Shown piece after piece: positions 1 to 5,840 of a stretch of DNA of 12,426 bases. This DNA is from an uncultured Lachnospiraceae bacterium (GTDB lineage Bacteria > Bacillota > Clostridia > Lachnospirales > Lachnospiraceae). Position 1 is the first letter of the stretch. The number at the start of each line of letters is the position of its first letter. The notes under the pieces were generated by a model, which was not told the origin of the DNA, searched no databases, and saw nothing but the letters and a program-made list of their open reading frames with translations. The DNA lies in assembly GCA_949051815.1 (NCBI GenBank), contig CARQVR010000057.1:1-12426 (forward strand), given 5' to 3'. A program made the position numbers and the translations under genes.

Positions 1-3
1 TAT

Positions 4-19
4 GGCTCCTGCAAGAGCC
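4..19 (-). terminator. possible hairpin after the DUF5721-like gene
   Basis: A 5-bp inverted repeat (GGCTC at 4-8, GAGCC at 15-19, 6-nt loop) lies about 28 bases beyond the stop codon of the minus-strand gene at 47-550. It could be the stem of its terminator. The window ends before any U-tract could be seen, so this is weak. Confidence 0.25.
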
Positions 20-46
20 GGAAACAGAAATTTGTTATGTCGTTTA

Positions 47-550
47 CTATAATTCCTCGCAGGAGATTTCTCTCCTGGCAAGGAACTGTCGGACCGCCTG
101 ATCCCACAGGGTGTCGGGGGTCTTATCCATGAGAAAGGTGTTGTAGGACGTACCCGTGACCAGTGTAAGGCCGGTTCCGTCGTAGCGGATATTCAGCACA
201 AAGGCCTTGACCTGCTGGGGTGTTATGCCGGTATCCCCCTTTTTGAGGACAGAAGCCACGTATTCCGGGATCAGATGCAGTACAAACTGAAAGGCAGCAG
301 GTGTGCGGCGTCCTTTGATCAGATCGAAACAGACAGGCCGTATGGTCTTCCATTTCGTGAAATCATAAGGGCGCATTTCTTTGTCTTCCCATTCTTCGCT
401 CGTGTAGAAATCTCTGTTCTGATGTCCGTCTATATGAAAAGTGTTATAGGTGCTGATCGTAGCCTCTTCCAACAGGAAACTGTCAAAATCTTCCCCGCCC
501 AGCAGCTTTCCCATAAATTGTTTTACATTCGTTATTTTAAGTGCGATCAT
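47..550 (-). CDS. DUF5721-like conserved protein of Clostridia
   Basis: A soluble 167-residue protein with no signal peptide or membrane segment. I recognise the N-terminal pattern (MIALKITNVKQFMGKLL, then FDSFLLEEATISTYNTFHIDG) as that of a conserved Lachnospiraceae family annotated DUF5721; its biochemical role is unknown to me. The start is supported by a GAGG motif 6 bases upstream of ATG (550-548), and the stop is TAG at 49-47. The gene is divergent from the DUF3796-like/XRE pair. Its upstream region holds an extended -10 promoter flanked by an inverted repeat that looks like a repressor site. The last codons and stop lie in a 15-bp sequence that recurs inverted at 4060-4074. The family call is from memory of the sequence pattern and needs a profile search. 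Confidence 0.8.
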   Translation of the reverse strand: MIALKITNVKQFMGKLLGGEDFDSFLLEEATISTYNTFHIDGHQNRDFYTSEEWEDKEMRPYDFTKWKTIRPVCFDLIKGRRTPAAFQFVLHLIPEYVASVLKKGDTGITPQQVKAFVLNIRYDGTGLTLVTGTSYNTFLMDKTPDTLWDQAVRQFLARREISCEEL

Positions 551-588
551 AATTTACCTCGCTGTCGTGTTATCAGTTGTTTGCAGAG

Positions 589-636
589 TTGTATAACTTC
601 ATGTCTTTTTCATCTTAGTATAGCACAGTTATACAA
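589..636. promoter_or_regulatory. 10-bp inverted repeat, candidate operator pair
   Basis: TTGTATAACT (589-598) is repeated perfectly inverted as AGTTATACAA (627-636), with centres about 38 bp apart. The minus-strand -10 box lies between the arms. The left arm is itself nearly palindromic (AGTT-GTAT-AACT, 587-598). Partial copies sharing TATAAC occur at 665-670 and 715-720, the latter overlapping the plus-strand promoter. The layout suggests a repressor bound at several sites in the divergent region. The small XRE protein encoded at 1110-1322 is the nearest candidate, but this is inference. Confidence 0.4.
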
Positions 637-646
637 AAGAGGAAAA
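617..646 (-). promoter_or_regulatory. extended -10 promoter of the DUF5721-like gene
   Basis: Read on the minus strand, TTTTCC (646-641), an 18-bp spacer and TATACT (622-617) form a sigma-A-like promoter. A TG dinucleotide one base upstream of the -10 makes it an extended -10 element. The start of transcription would fall about 60 bases before the ATG at 550. Confidence 0.45.
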
Positions 647-685
647 CATTTCCGCAGGCAGCAGTATAACATATGGAAAATCAAC

Positions 686-714
686 TTGACTTTTCATATT
701 ATGAGTGGTATATT
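686..714 (+). promoter_or_regulatory. sigma-A promoter of the DUF3796-like/XRE operon
   Basis: TTGACT (686-691), a 17-bp spacer and TATATT (709-714) match the vegetative promoter consensus closely. Transcription would start near 721, giving a leader of about 37 bases that contains a full AAGGAGG ribosome binding site (746-752), 5 bases before ATG at 758. Confidence 0.65.
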
Positions 715-757
715 TATAACATAAAGAGCGAAATACACCACATACAAGGAGGTTTTT

Positions 758-1117
758 ATGAAGCACAGGATTAATTATTTAGGATTTTTATCTCTATTGG
801 CATTGATAGCGGTTTTGGGATGGCGGACAGGAAATAAAGGTTTATATGGCTTTTTTGGCTTTGCCTATTATTTCCGTTATTACTGGGTAATCCCCGATGA
901 ATTTTTCCGGCTTAATGTGCAGAAAGCCGCTACATTTGCATTCATGTCGGAAATGATTATGCTGGTTCCTTTTATGTTTGTCTGTACCTCTGTTTATGGC
1001 ACTGCCAAAGCGGTTCCTGTCTCTTTTGCCCTGAGTTTTGCGGTGACTGTTTTAGCGTTTACGACGGCGCTTGTCTATTTGGAGTGGAGAGAACGAAAGG
1101 GAGCAGAGAATGATTAA
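758..1117 (+). CDS. DUF3796-like small membrane protein
   Basis: A 119-residue hydrophobic protein with about four predicted membrane segments: near residues 8-20, 27-42 (aromatic-rich GFFGFAYYFRYYWVIPDE), 60-80 and 86-108. It ends in a charged tail. The pattern MKHRINYLGFLSLLALI followed by YYFRYYWVIPDEFF fits small membrane proteins annotated DUF3796, which in Firmicutes are commonly encoded directly before a small XRE regulator, as here. The gene overlaps the XRE gene by 8 bases, so the two are probably translationally coupled. A consensus AAGGAGG sits 5 bases before the ATG. The function is unknown; the pairing suggests a regulator with a membrane-bound partner, by inference only. Confidence 0.7.
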   Translation: MKHRINYLGFLSLLALIAVLGWRTGNKGLYGFFGFAYYFRYYWVIPDEFFRLNVQKAATFAFMSEMIMLVPFMFVCTSVYGTAKAVPVSFALSFAVTVLAFTTALVYLEWRERKGAEND

Positions 1118-1322
1118 GAACCGAATCAAAGAATACAGGGCAAAATATGACATGAAACAGGAAGATTTGGCCAAACTGGTAGGCGTCCGCAGAGAAACGA
1201 TCGGAAATCTTGAAAAAGGCAAATACAATCCTTCGCTGGTTTTGGCATGGAACATTGCAAAGGTATTTCATGTTTCGATCGAAGAGGTTTTTACTGTTGA
1301 TGAGCAGTATAAACGTGCATAA
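1110..1322 (+). CDS. small XRE-family transcriptional regulator
   Basis: A 70-residue protein that is almost entirely one helix-turn-helix domain of the Cro/C1 (XRE) type. The core KQEDLAKLVGVRRETIGNLEKGKYNPS covers roughly residues 15-41, with the recognition helix around VRRETIGNLEKG. It has no effector domain, as usual for the short YozG-like regulators. I chose ATG at 1110 rather than the upstream in-frame ATG at 1071: an AAAGGGAG motif lies just before 1110, and the longer form would add residues unlike the family. The start overlaps the end of the membrane protein gene by 8 bases. It is a candidate regulator of its own operon and of the divergent gene, where inverted repeats are seen. 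Confidence 0.88.
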   Translation: MIKNRIKEYRAKYDMKQEDLAKLVGVRRETIGNLEKGKYNPSLVLAWNIAKVFHVSIEEVFTVDEQYKRA

Positions 1323-1328
1323 AAAGCA

Positions 1329-1342
1329 GTAAATCTATTTAC
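1329..1342. promoter_or_regulatory. 14-bp palindrome GTAAAT-CT-ATTTAC
   Basis: A perfect 6+2+6 inverted repeat begins 6 bases after the XRE stop codon and overlaps the putative -35 box of the degV promoter. There is no T-tract after it, so it is more likely an operator than a terminator. Its binding protein is unknown. Confidence 0.3.
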
Positions 1343-1367
1343 AATATATAAGGTTTCATGTTATCAT
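1338..1367 (+). promoter_or_regulatory. promoter of the DegV gene
   Basis: TTTACA (1338-1343), an 18-bp spacer and TATCAT (1362-1367) form a reasonable sigma-A promoter. The leader of roughly 35 bases carries GGAGG at 1400-1404, 4 bases before ATG. It also includes the 8-bp palindrome CTACGTAG (1383-1390), of unknown meaning. Confidence 0.45.
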
Positions 1368-1408
1368 AAGTAGTAATGAAAACTACGTAGAATAGTTGCG
1401 GAGGCCTT

Positions 1409-2245
1409 ATGAATTATAAAATTGTTGTAGACAGCTGTTGTGAATTACCCGGGAAGTATAAGAATGACGAGCGGTTTCAGAGTATTCCCCTTGGGCTGGA
1501 GGTAGGAGATTACGCGATCCAGGACGATGAGAACTTTGACCAGAAGGTTTTTCTGGAGAAGGTGGCAGCCTGTCCGCTGTGTCCGAAATCTTCCTGCCCC
1601 TCGCCCGAAAAGTTTATGGAAGCGTACCACTGTGAGGCGGAGGAAATTTTTGTGGTGACGCTGTCCTCGCATCTGAGCGGAAGTTATAACAGCGCAGAGC
1701 TTGGCAGGAATCTCTACCACGAGAAATACGGTGGGAAGAAGATCCATGTAGTGGATTCAGAATCTGCCAGCTGCGGAGAGACCCAGCTGGCCATGCGAAT
1801 CATGCGGTACAAGGAGGCCGGGCTGTCTTTTGAGGAAACGGTGGAGAAGATAGAAGTGTTTAAGCGGAAGATGCGCACTTATTTCGTGTTGGATAATCTG
1901 GAGACGCTCCGCAAGAACGGAAGGCTCAGCGGCGTCAAGGCACTGGTGGCCTCCACGCTTAATATCAAACCGGTCATGATCGGGAATCTGGGCGTGATCG
2001 AGCAGAAAGGACAGGCGATCGGCATCAACAAGGCCCTTGCCAGGCTGGCGGATAATATCATAGCAGATGTGGCACATCCGGAGAAAAGGACGCTTATGAT
2101 CAGCCACTGCAACTGTCCGGAGCGGGCGGCCTATATGCGCACGCTCATGGAGAAAAGAGCATCCTATAAGAAGGTGGTAATCCTGGATACAGCGGGTGTC
2201 AGCAGTATGTATGCCAATGACGGCGGGATCATCGTTACGCTGTAA
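1409..2245 (+). CDS. DegV family fatty-acid-binding protein
   Basis: A 278-residue cytosolic protein of normal length for the DegV family. These proteins bind a fatty acid in a pocket between two domains and can hand it to the FakA kinase for entry into phospholipid synthesis. Visible family motifs in order: VVDSCCELP near residue 6, the SSCPSPEKF version of TSQPSP near 61, LSSHLSGSYNSAE near 85, VVDSESASCG near 114, and DNLETLRKNGRLSGVKA with LNIKPVM near 162-190. No FakA-like kinase gene is nearby, as is common since many genomes carry several scattered degV paralogues. It is cysteine-rich near the N-terminus (C10, C11, C55, C58, C63), and C63 replaces the usual Gln of TSQPSP. The start is supported by GGAGG 4 bases upstream. 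It is convergent with the DUF1294 gene. Confidence 0.93.
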   Translation: MNYKIVVDSCCELPGKYKNDERFQSIPLGLEVGDYAIQDDENFDQKVFLEKVAACPLCPKSSCPSPEKFMEAYHCEAEEIFVVTLSSHLSGSYNSAELGRNLYHEKYGGKKIHVVDSESASCGETQLAMRIMRYKEAGLSFEETVEKIEVFKRKMRTYFVLDNLETLRKNGRLSGVKALVASTLNIKPVMIGNLGVIEQKGQAIGINKALARLADNIIADVAHPEKRTLMISHCNCPERAAYMRTLMEKRASYKKVVILDTAGVSSMYANDGGIIVTL

Positions 2246-2274
2246 ACAGATGCCCGTCGCCTTATTTACGTGCC

Positions 2275-2568
2275 TTACATTACCAGTATTTCGATTGGAG
2301 ATGTGACAAGGAGCAGTACGAGCAGTATCTGTACGATCAGAATAGCCGGCATACCGTACAGGAAATACCAGTGCCTTGTTTTGTGGCGGAAAAGATGCAT
2401 CCCTGCGATGGAACCGAGGGAGCCGCCGATCAGGGCCAGCACGAACAGGGTAGACTCGGGAATGCGCCAGGTTCTTTTGCGCGCCTTGTGCTTGTCTACG
2501 CCCATGAAGATGAAACTTGTGCAGTTGACAGTGACCAGATATATGATGATAAGTGTGATCGCGTTCAT
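2275..2568 (-). CDS. DUF1294 family small membrane protein
   Basis: A 97-residue membrane protein. It begins with a hydrophobic segment (MNAITLIIIYLVTVNC), then a conserved hydrophilic part (FMGVDKHKARKRTWRIPESTLF), a second hydrophobic stretch containing GGSLGSIAGMHLFRHKTRH, and a C-terminal membrane segment. The D-K-x-K-A motif, the RIPE motif and the G-G-x-x-G-x-x-x-G-M stretch followed by HKT are the hallmarks of DUF1294. The molecular function is not known; some family members are fused to cold-shock domains. ATG at 2568 is preceded by AAGGA. It is divergent from the Crp/Fnr gene, with 75 bases between them, so that regulator may also control it. Confidence 0.88.
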   Translation of the reverse strand: MNAITLIIIYLVTVNCTSFIFMGVDKHKARKRTWRIPESTLFVLALIGGSLGSIAGMHLFRHKTRHWYFLYGMPAILIVQILLVLLLVTSPIEILVM

Positions 2569-2606
2569 AAATTTATCCTTTTTCTTCAGAGTTGGGAAAT
2601 GTCAGG

Positions 2607-2622
2607 TGTTAGTATCATAACA
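2607..2622. promoter_or_regulatory. TGTTA-N6-TAACA, candidate Crp/Fnr-type operator
   Basis: A perfect inverted repeat with 5-bp half-sites and a 6-bp spacer, the same geometry as the Crp consensus TGTGA-N6-TCACA, ends 21 bases before the ATG of the Crp/Fnr gene. It is in the 75-bp space shared with the divergent DUF1294 gene. A minus-strand TATGAT (2619-2614) overlaps it. Autoregulation, probably repression, is the natural inference. Confidence 0.45.
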
Positions 2623-2643
2623 TAAAAAGGTAGAAAAAGAAAG

Positions 2644-3321
2644 ATGACGGCAAGAACAGAATTTGAACCTGTGTACAAAGATATATTTCCTTTCTGGAGC
2701 AGACTTTCAGAGGCGGACAGAGATTATCTGTGTGAGAACTCTTATGCCGTGACCTATCCCAGAGGCAGGAATATCCATGACGGCAATGACTGCTCCGGGG
2801 TGATCCTCGTGCAAAATGGCAGCCTCAGACTTTATATGATGTCGGATGAGGGCAGGGAAATAACGCTGTATCGTCTGCACAGGGGAGACATTTGTATGCT
2901 GTCTGCCTCCTGTGTGTTGGAGTCCATTACTTTTGACGTGTTCGTGGACGCCGAGGAGGACAGTGACTGCTATGTGATCGGCGGGCCTGCTTTTGCGGCA
3001 TTGTCGGAGCGGGTTCCGGATATCAGGATTTTTGCGCTGGAGACTGCCGTCGGCCGTTTTTCGGATGTGATGTGGGTCATGCAGCAGATTCTTTTTATGA
3101 GTATGGACAAAAGGCTCGCCATTTTTCTTCTCGACGAATCGGCCAGAACCGGTGTCGATACAATAACGCTTACCCATGGACAGATTGCCCGCTATATCGG
3201 TTCTGCCCGTGAGGTCGTGTCAAGAATGCTCAAATACTTTGCAGGCGAAGGGATCGTGGAGGTTTCCCGCGGGGATATCAGAATTCTCGACCGCAGACGG
3301 CTTCGGGAACTGACGATCTGA
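2644..3321 (+). CDS. Crp/Fnr family transcriptional regulator
   Basis: A 225-residue regulator of normal family length. Residues about 12-125 form the cyclic-nucleotide-binding-like beta barrel (GVILVQNGSLRLYMMSDEG near 52-70, LHRGDICMLSASCVL near 78-92). A dimerisation helix follows near 125-165, then a winged helix-turn-helix (LTHGQIARYIGSAREVVSRMLKYF at about 176-199). The recognition helix has R189, E190, S193 and R194. E-x-x-S-R matches the Fnr pattern, and R-E-x-x-x-R also matches Crp. The usual N-terminal Fnr iron-sulfur cysteine cluster is absent, but C30, C50, C84, C90 and C109 are present, and a redox or other ligand is possible. No strong ribosome binding site is seen (AAAGG is too far upstream), so translation may be weak. 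The effector and target genes cannot be read from sequence; a matching operator lies directly upstream. Confidence 0.9.
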   Translation: MTARTEFEPVYKDIFPFWSRLSEADRDYLCENSYAVTYPRGRNIHDGNDCSGVILVQNGSLRLYMMSDEGREITLYRLHRGDICMLSASCVLESITFDVFVDAEEDSDCYVIGGPAFAALSERVPDIRIFALETAVGRFSDVMWVMQQILFMSMDKRLAIFLLDESARTGVDTITLTHGQIARYIGSAREVVSRMLKYFAGEGIVEVSRGDIRILDRRRLRELTI

Positions 3322-3346
3322 GAATAGTCTGAATGCATATTGTTAC

Positions 3347-3376
3347 GGACGTCCATAGTCTTGCGGACGTCTTTTT
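3347..3376 (+). terminator. intrinsic terminator of the Crp/Fnr gene
   Basis: GACGTCC (3348-3354) pairs with GGACGTC (3365-3371) across a 10-nt loop, with one further G-U pair outside, followed directly by five T residues (3372-3376). It lies 26 bases after the stop codon at 3321. Confidence 0.75.
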
Positions 3377-3602
3377 CTGCCCTTTTTCCCTGACAGAGCA
3401 GCATACAAAGTTCACATGGCATCTTCATATTAAATTCGTAAATGCAGGATAGCTGTTGAAAAATCAGTATAATTGTTGACATGAAGCATCCCGTCTCCCA
3501 CAGATGCCGTCTATTCTGCTACAAAAACATATATTATGGGCATGACTTTATATGCCTTAAGAAAATATCGGAATATCAGTTTGTATAATAGAAGGGAATA
3601 TT
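3377..3602. other. intergenic region before the GyrI-like gene
   Basis: About 225 bases with no credible gene. It contains TTGACA at 3476-3481 and TATAAT boxes at 3468-3473 and 3584-3589, but none has a partner box at proper spacing. It also holds a 5-bp inverted repeat GGCAT/ATGCC (3539-3556). The promoter of the gene at 3603 must be here but cannot be assigned with confidence. Confidence 0.4.
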
Positions 3603-4064
3603 ATGAAGATAAATAAGAGCGTAAAAGAGTCTTTTACAGTGATCGGGAAGGAAGGTTCCACATCGGATGGGGAAGCTTTTATTTCTAAATTATGGGAGAA
3701 TGCCAATGCGCATTTTGGGGAAGTAGAGCATTTGGCAAAAAAGGACGAAAATGGAAATCTATGCGGAATATGGGGCGCAATGTCAGATTTTTCCCGTTCC
3801 TTCATGCCATGGGAGGGGTTTTCCAAGGGGCTTTATCTTGCGGGAGTGGAGTGCAATGATGAGGCAGAGGCGCCGGATGGATGGACAAAATGGAGAATTC
3901 CCGGTTACGAGTACATCTATGTGGAATGTGAAGGGAAGGATGTTTTCCAGAAAGTACTGGAGTACCTGAAAGACAACGGTATTCCGCTGGTGGGTGCGGT
4001 GCAGGATTTTACCAGTCCGCAGACGGGGAAGAATTATATGTATTTTCCTATTAAAAAGCTATAG
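3603..4064 (+). CDS. GyrI-like / AraC-type effector-binding domain protein
   Basis: A 153-residue stand-alone protein of the GyrI-like (BmrR/Rob effector-binding) superfamily. These cytosolic small-molecule-binding domains occur alone or at the C-terminus of AraC and MerR regulators. Supporting sequence: the opening ESFTVIGKEGST typical of the first strand, FISKLWENANAHF near 26-38, LCGIWGAMSDF near 53-63, then GLYLAGVECND with GWTKWRIPGYEYIYVEC near 76-109, and the closing YFPIKK. No DNA-binding domain is attached, so it may sequester a ligand or modulate another protein; its ligand is unknown. GAAGGG lies 6 bases before the ATG. Its stop codon lies inside a 15-bp sequence that recurs inverted at 37-51. 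Confidence 0.82.
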   Translation: MKINKSVKESFTVIGKEGSTSDGEAFISKLWENANAHFGEVEHLAKKDENGNLCGIWGAMSDFSRSFMPWEGFSKGLYLAGVECNDEAEAPDGWTKWRIPGYEYIYVECEGKDVFQKVLEYLKDNGIPLVGAVQDFTSPQTGKNYMYFPIKKL

Positions 4065-4136
4065 TAAACGACATTAGTTTTAGAAGTAATTTCTATGGCA
4101 AGAATTCCACTTTTTTGGTGTAAATTAACGGAAACT

Positions 4137-4145
4137 TGGTATATT
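4137..4145 (+). promoter_or_regulatory. extended -10 element before the recombinase gene
   Basis: TGGTATATT (TG, one base, TATATT) is an extended -10 box 23 bases before the recombinase ATG. No good -35 box is seen at 16-18 bp. The leader would be about 17 bases and include AAAAAAGGGAG (4151-4161). Confidence 0.4.
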
Positions 4146-4168
4146 AGATCAAAAAAGGGAGTGATTAC

Positions 4169-4771
4169 ATGAAAGATACGGTCTATGGATATATTCGTGT
4201 ATCCACAAGGGAACAGAATGAGGCGCGGCAGAAGATTGCCCTGCGCAGCTTTCCGGTGCCGGAAGAAAATATCTATATGGACAAGATGAGCGGAAAAGAT
4301 TTCGAGCGCGACGCCTATCAGGAACTGGTGAGGAAACTCGAAAGGGGCGATCTGCTGGTGATCCAGTCGATCGATCGGCTGGGGCGCAATTACGAGGAGA
4401 TTCTCGACCAGTGGCGCATCCTTACGAGAATCAGACAGGTGGATATCGTGGTGCTGGACATGCCGCTGCTGGATACGAGGAAAAAGGGGGATGATCTGAC
4501 CGGCACTTTTGTGGCGGATCTGGTGTTGCAGATCCTCTCCTATGTGGCCCAGAGCGAACGGGAAAATATCCGTAAGCGACAGGCGGAGGGGATCGCGGCA
4601 GCCAAAGCGCGGGGCGTACACTTCGGCAATCCGGGCAAGCCTGTGCCGGAGGCTTTTGCGGAGACGGTGGAGAAATGGAGGCGCAAGGAGATCAGACTGC
4701 CGGAAGCGTTGGAACATCTGGGGATTGGCCGCAGTTATTTTTATCGACATGTGAAACTGCTTGGTTTGTAA
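4169..4771 (+). CDS. small serine recombinase (resolvase/invertase family)
   Basis: A 200-residue site-specific recombinase that would cut DNA through a covalent phosphoserine intermediate. The catalytic domain starts with YGYIRVSTREQN (nucleophile S12, R10) and contains DRLGRN (D69, R70, R73, equivalent to the D67/R68/R71 set of gamma-delta resolvase). The long E helix (FVADLVLQILSYVAQSERENIRKRQAEGIAAAKARGV) spans about 114-150. A short helix-turn-helix follows near 172-198 (LPEALEHLGIGRSYFYRHVKLLG). The length is that of the Tn3-resolvase/Hin class rather than the large integrases. It has a good ribosome binding site and appears intact. No transposase, plasmid or phage genes are adjacent, so its natural target is not evident. 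An inverted 15-bp repeat pair (37-51 and 4060-4074) has one copy about 95 bases upstream of the gene and is worth testing as a target. Confidence 0.93.
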   Translation: MKDTVYGYIRVSTREQNEARQKIALRSFPVPEENIYMDKMSGKDFERDAYQELVRKLERGDLLVIQSIDRLGRNYEEILDQWRILTRIRQVDIVVLDMPLLDTRKKGDDLTGTFVADLVLQILSYVAQSERENIRKRQAEGIAAAKARGVHFGNPGKPVPEAFAETVEKWRRKEIRLPEALEHLGIGRSYFYRHVKLLGL

Positions 4772-4840
4772 AGATTCTGCAGGATACATTGCTGCAGGTG
4801 CCTACATAAAAAAGAGATTGTGGAGACGGTGGAATTTGTG

Positions 4841-4869
4841 TTGCGGCAGGGGCAGGCCTGTGTTATGAT
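4841..4869 (+). promoter_or_regulatory. promoter of the ComEC-like hydrolase gene
   Basis: TTGCGG (4841-4846), a 17-bp spacer and TATGAT (4864-4869) give a plausible sigma-A promoter, with transcription starting near 4876, about 27 bases before the first ATG at 4903. Confidence 0.45.
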
Positions 4870-4902
4870 CGCAGTAAAACAACAGGTTTTCAGAGGCTGT
4901 AG

Positions 4903-5790
4903 ATGAATGTAGATATGAAAGAGGAGGTCGATTGGCTGATGAAAAGGGCCGGGAGACATTCAACTGTCGGAATGTTACTGTGTATGGTGGGAGTGTGCGT
5001 GCTGCTTGGCGCTTTTGCAATGTTCCTGCTGCGCCCCGGGAGCAGAGAGGATGTACAGCCGGCGAAGATTCTGTTCGCCGGCACGGAGGATGACGCGGAC
5101 TGTGCGATTTTGCTGAGCCAGGATACATGCGTTATGATCGACACGGGAGAAGAGCAGGATGCAGAGCATATCCTTACCCTGCTGGAGCAGGAGCAGGTGG
5201 AGAAGATTGACTGCCTGATCCTCACCCATCCGGACAAGGATCATATCGGAGGCGCGCCTGCACTTATGGAGGCGCTTTCCGTCGACCGGATCGTAGTGCC
5301 GGATTACGGACAGGAGAAGGAAAGCTACGAGACGCTTATAGAGACGGCGGAAGCGCTGGGGAGCAGCATCACGGTAATGGCGCCCGCGCACAGCAGGGAT
5401 CTGCGTTTCGGGGATCTTTCGCTTTGCATCTGGCCGCCGGAAGAAGCGTATTACGAGAAGGACAACGACTATTCCCTGGCGGTGCTTGTCAGGCACGGCG
5501 GGGTGAAGATGTTTTTCGCCGGGGATGCCCAGAAGAGAAGGATGAAGGAGCTGCTGACCTATTCTCTGCCGCAGGTGGATCTGTACAAAGTAAGCTATCA
5601 TGGGCGCGACCTCACCACCGGCGCCAGGCTGATCGGCAGCATCCGGCCGCGGTACGCCGTGGTGACGGCGGATGCACCGGGGCCGGAGATTGAACAGGCG
5701 CTTCGCCTGGCGGGCGCGCAGGTCTATTGCACGAGGGGACAGGACGCGGTGTTTGTCAGCGACGGGGAGCTCTTTTCCTGTGTGCCCTGA
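4903..5790 (+). CDS. membrane-anchored ComEC-like metallo-beta-lactamase-fold hydrolase
   Basis: A 295-residue protein with one N-terminal membrane anchor (about residues 22-43) and an external or periplasm-side metallo-beta-lactamase-fold domain. Metal-binding motifs are THPDKDHIGG (108-117, the T-H-x-D-x-D-H-x-G-G form typical of ComEC C-terminal domains), GDAQ (207-210) and YHG (232-234). The family hydrolyses phosphoester-type substrates, including DNA in ComEC. This stand-alone form lacks the ComEC channel, and its substrate is unknown. The start is uncertain. ATG at 4903 has AGAGG 6 bases upstream. ATG at 4939 (residue 13) has a stronger GGAGG at 4923-4927, 11 bases upstream, and would give a more typical anchor start (MKRAGRHSTVG). 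The gene is GC-richer than the region to its right. Confidence 0.85.
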   Translation: MNVDMKEEVDWLMKRAGRHSTVGMLLCMVGVCVLLGAFAMFLLRPGSREDVQPAKILFAGTEDDADCAILLSQDTCVMIDTGEEQDAEHILTLLEQEQVEKIDCLILTHPDKDHIGGAPALMEALSVDRIVVPDYGQEKESYETLIETAEALGSSITVMAPAHSRDLRFGDLSLCIWPPEEAYYEKDNDYSLAVLVRHGGVKMFFAGDAQKRRMKELLTYSLPQVDLYKVSYHGRDLTTGARLIGSIRPRYAVVTADAPGPEIEQALRLAGAQVYCTRGQDAVFVSDGELFSCVP

Positions 5791-5792
5791 CA

Positions 5793-5840
5793 GCCCTGTT
5801 TCCGGGCGGTATTCCAATACCGATCGAGGCACGGTTTTTT
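5793..5840 (+). terminator. possible terminator between convergent genes
   Basis: Two short stems lie just after the hydrolase stop codon: GCCC/GGGC (5793-5807) and CGGTATT/AATACCG (5807-5822). A T6 run (5835-5840) follows 12 bases after the second stem. The gap between stem and T-run makes this an imperfect terminator, and the T-run overlaps the stop codon of the convergent permease gene. Confidence 0.35.

Noticed and set aside
275..724. Plus-strand open frame of 149 codons over the DUF5721-like gene
   Set aside because: It runs antisense to the conserved gene and into its promoter region; no ribosome binding site or family pattern.
3584..3589. TATAAT box just before the GyrI-like gene
   Set aside because: Transcription from it would start inside the ribosome binding site, and no -35 box is at proper distance.
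4034..4789. Long minus-strand open frame (251 codons) opposite the serine recombinase
   Set aside because: It mirrors a well-supported plus-strand gene with intact catalytic motifs; its composition (many His, Arg and Pro) is typical of antisense frames in GC-richer genes.
4777..4799. Two CTGCAG copies after the recombinase stop codon, possible terminator stem
   Set aside because: No T-tract follows; two self-palindromic hexamers are not strong evidence.
4975..5832. Long minus-strand open frame (285 codons) opposite the ComEC-like hydrolase
   Set aside because: It is antisense to a gene with clear metallo-beta-lactamase motifs and has no recognisable domain or ribosome binding site.
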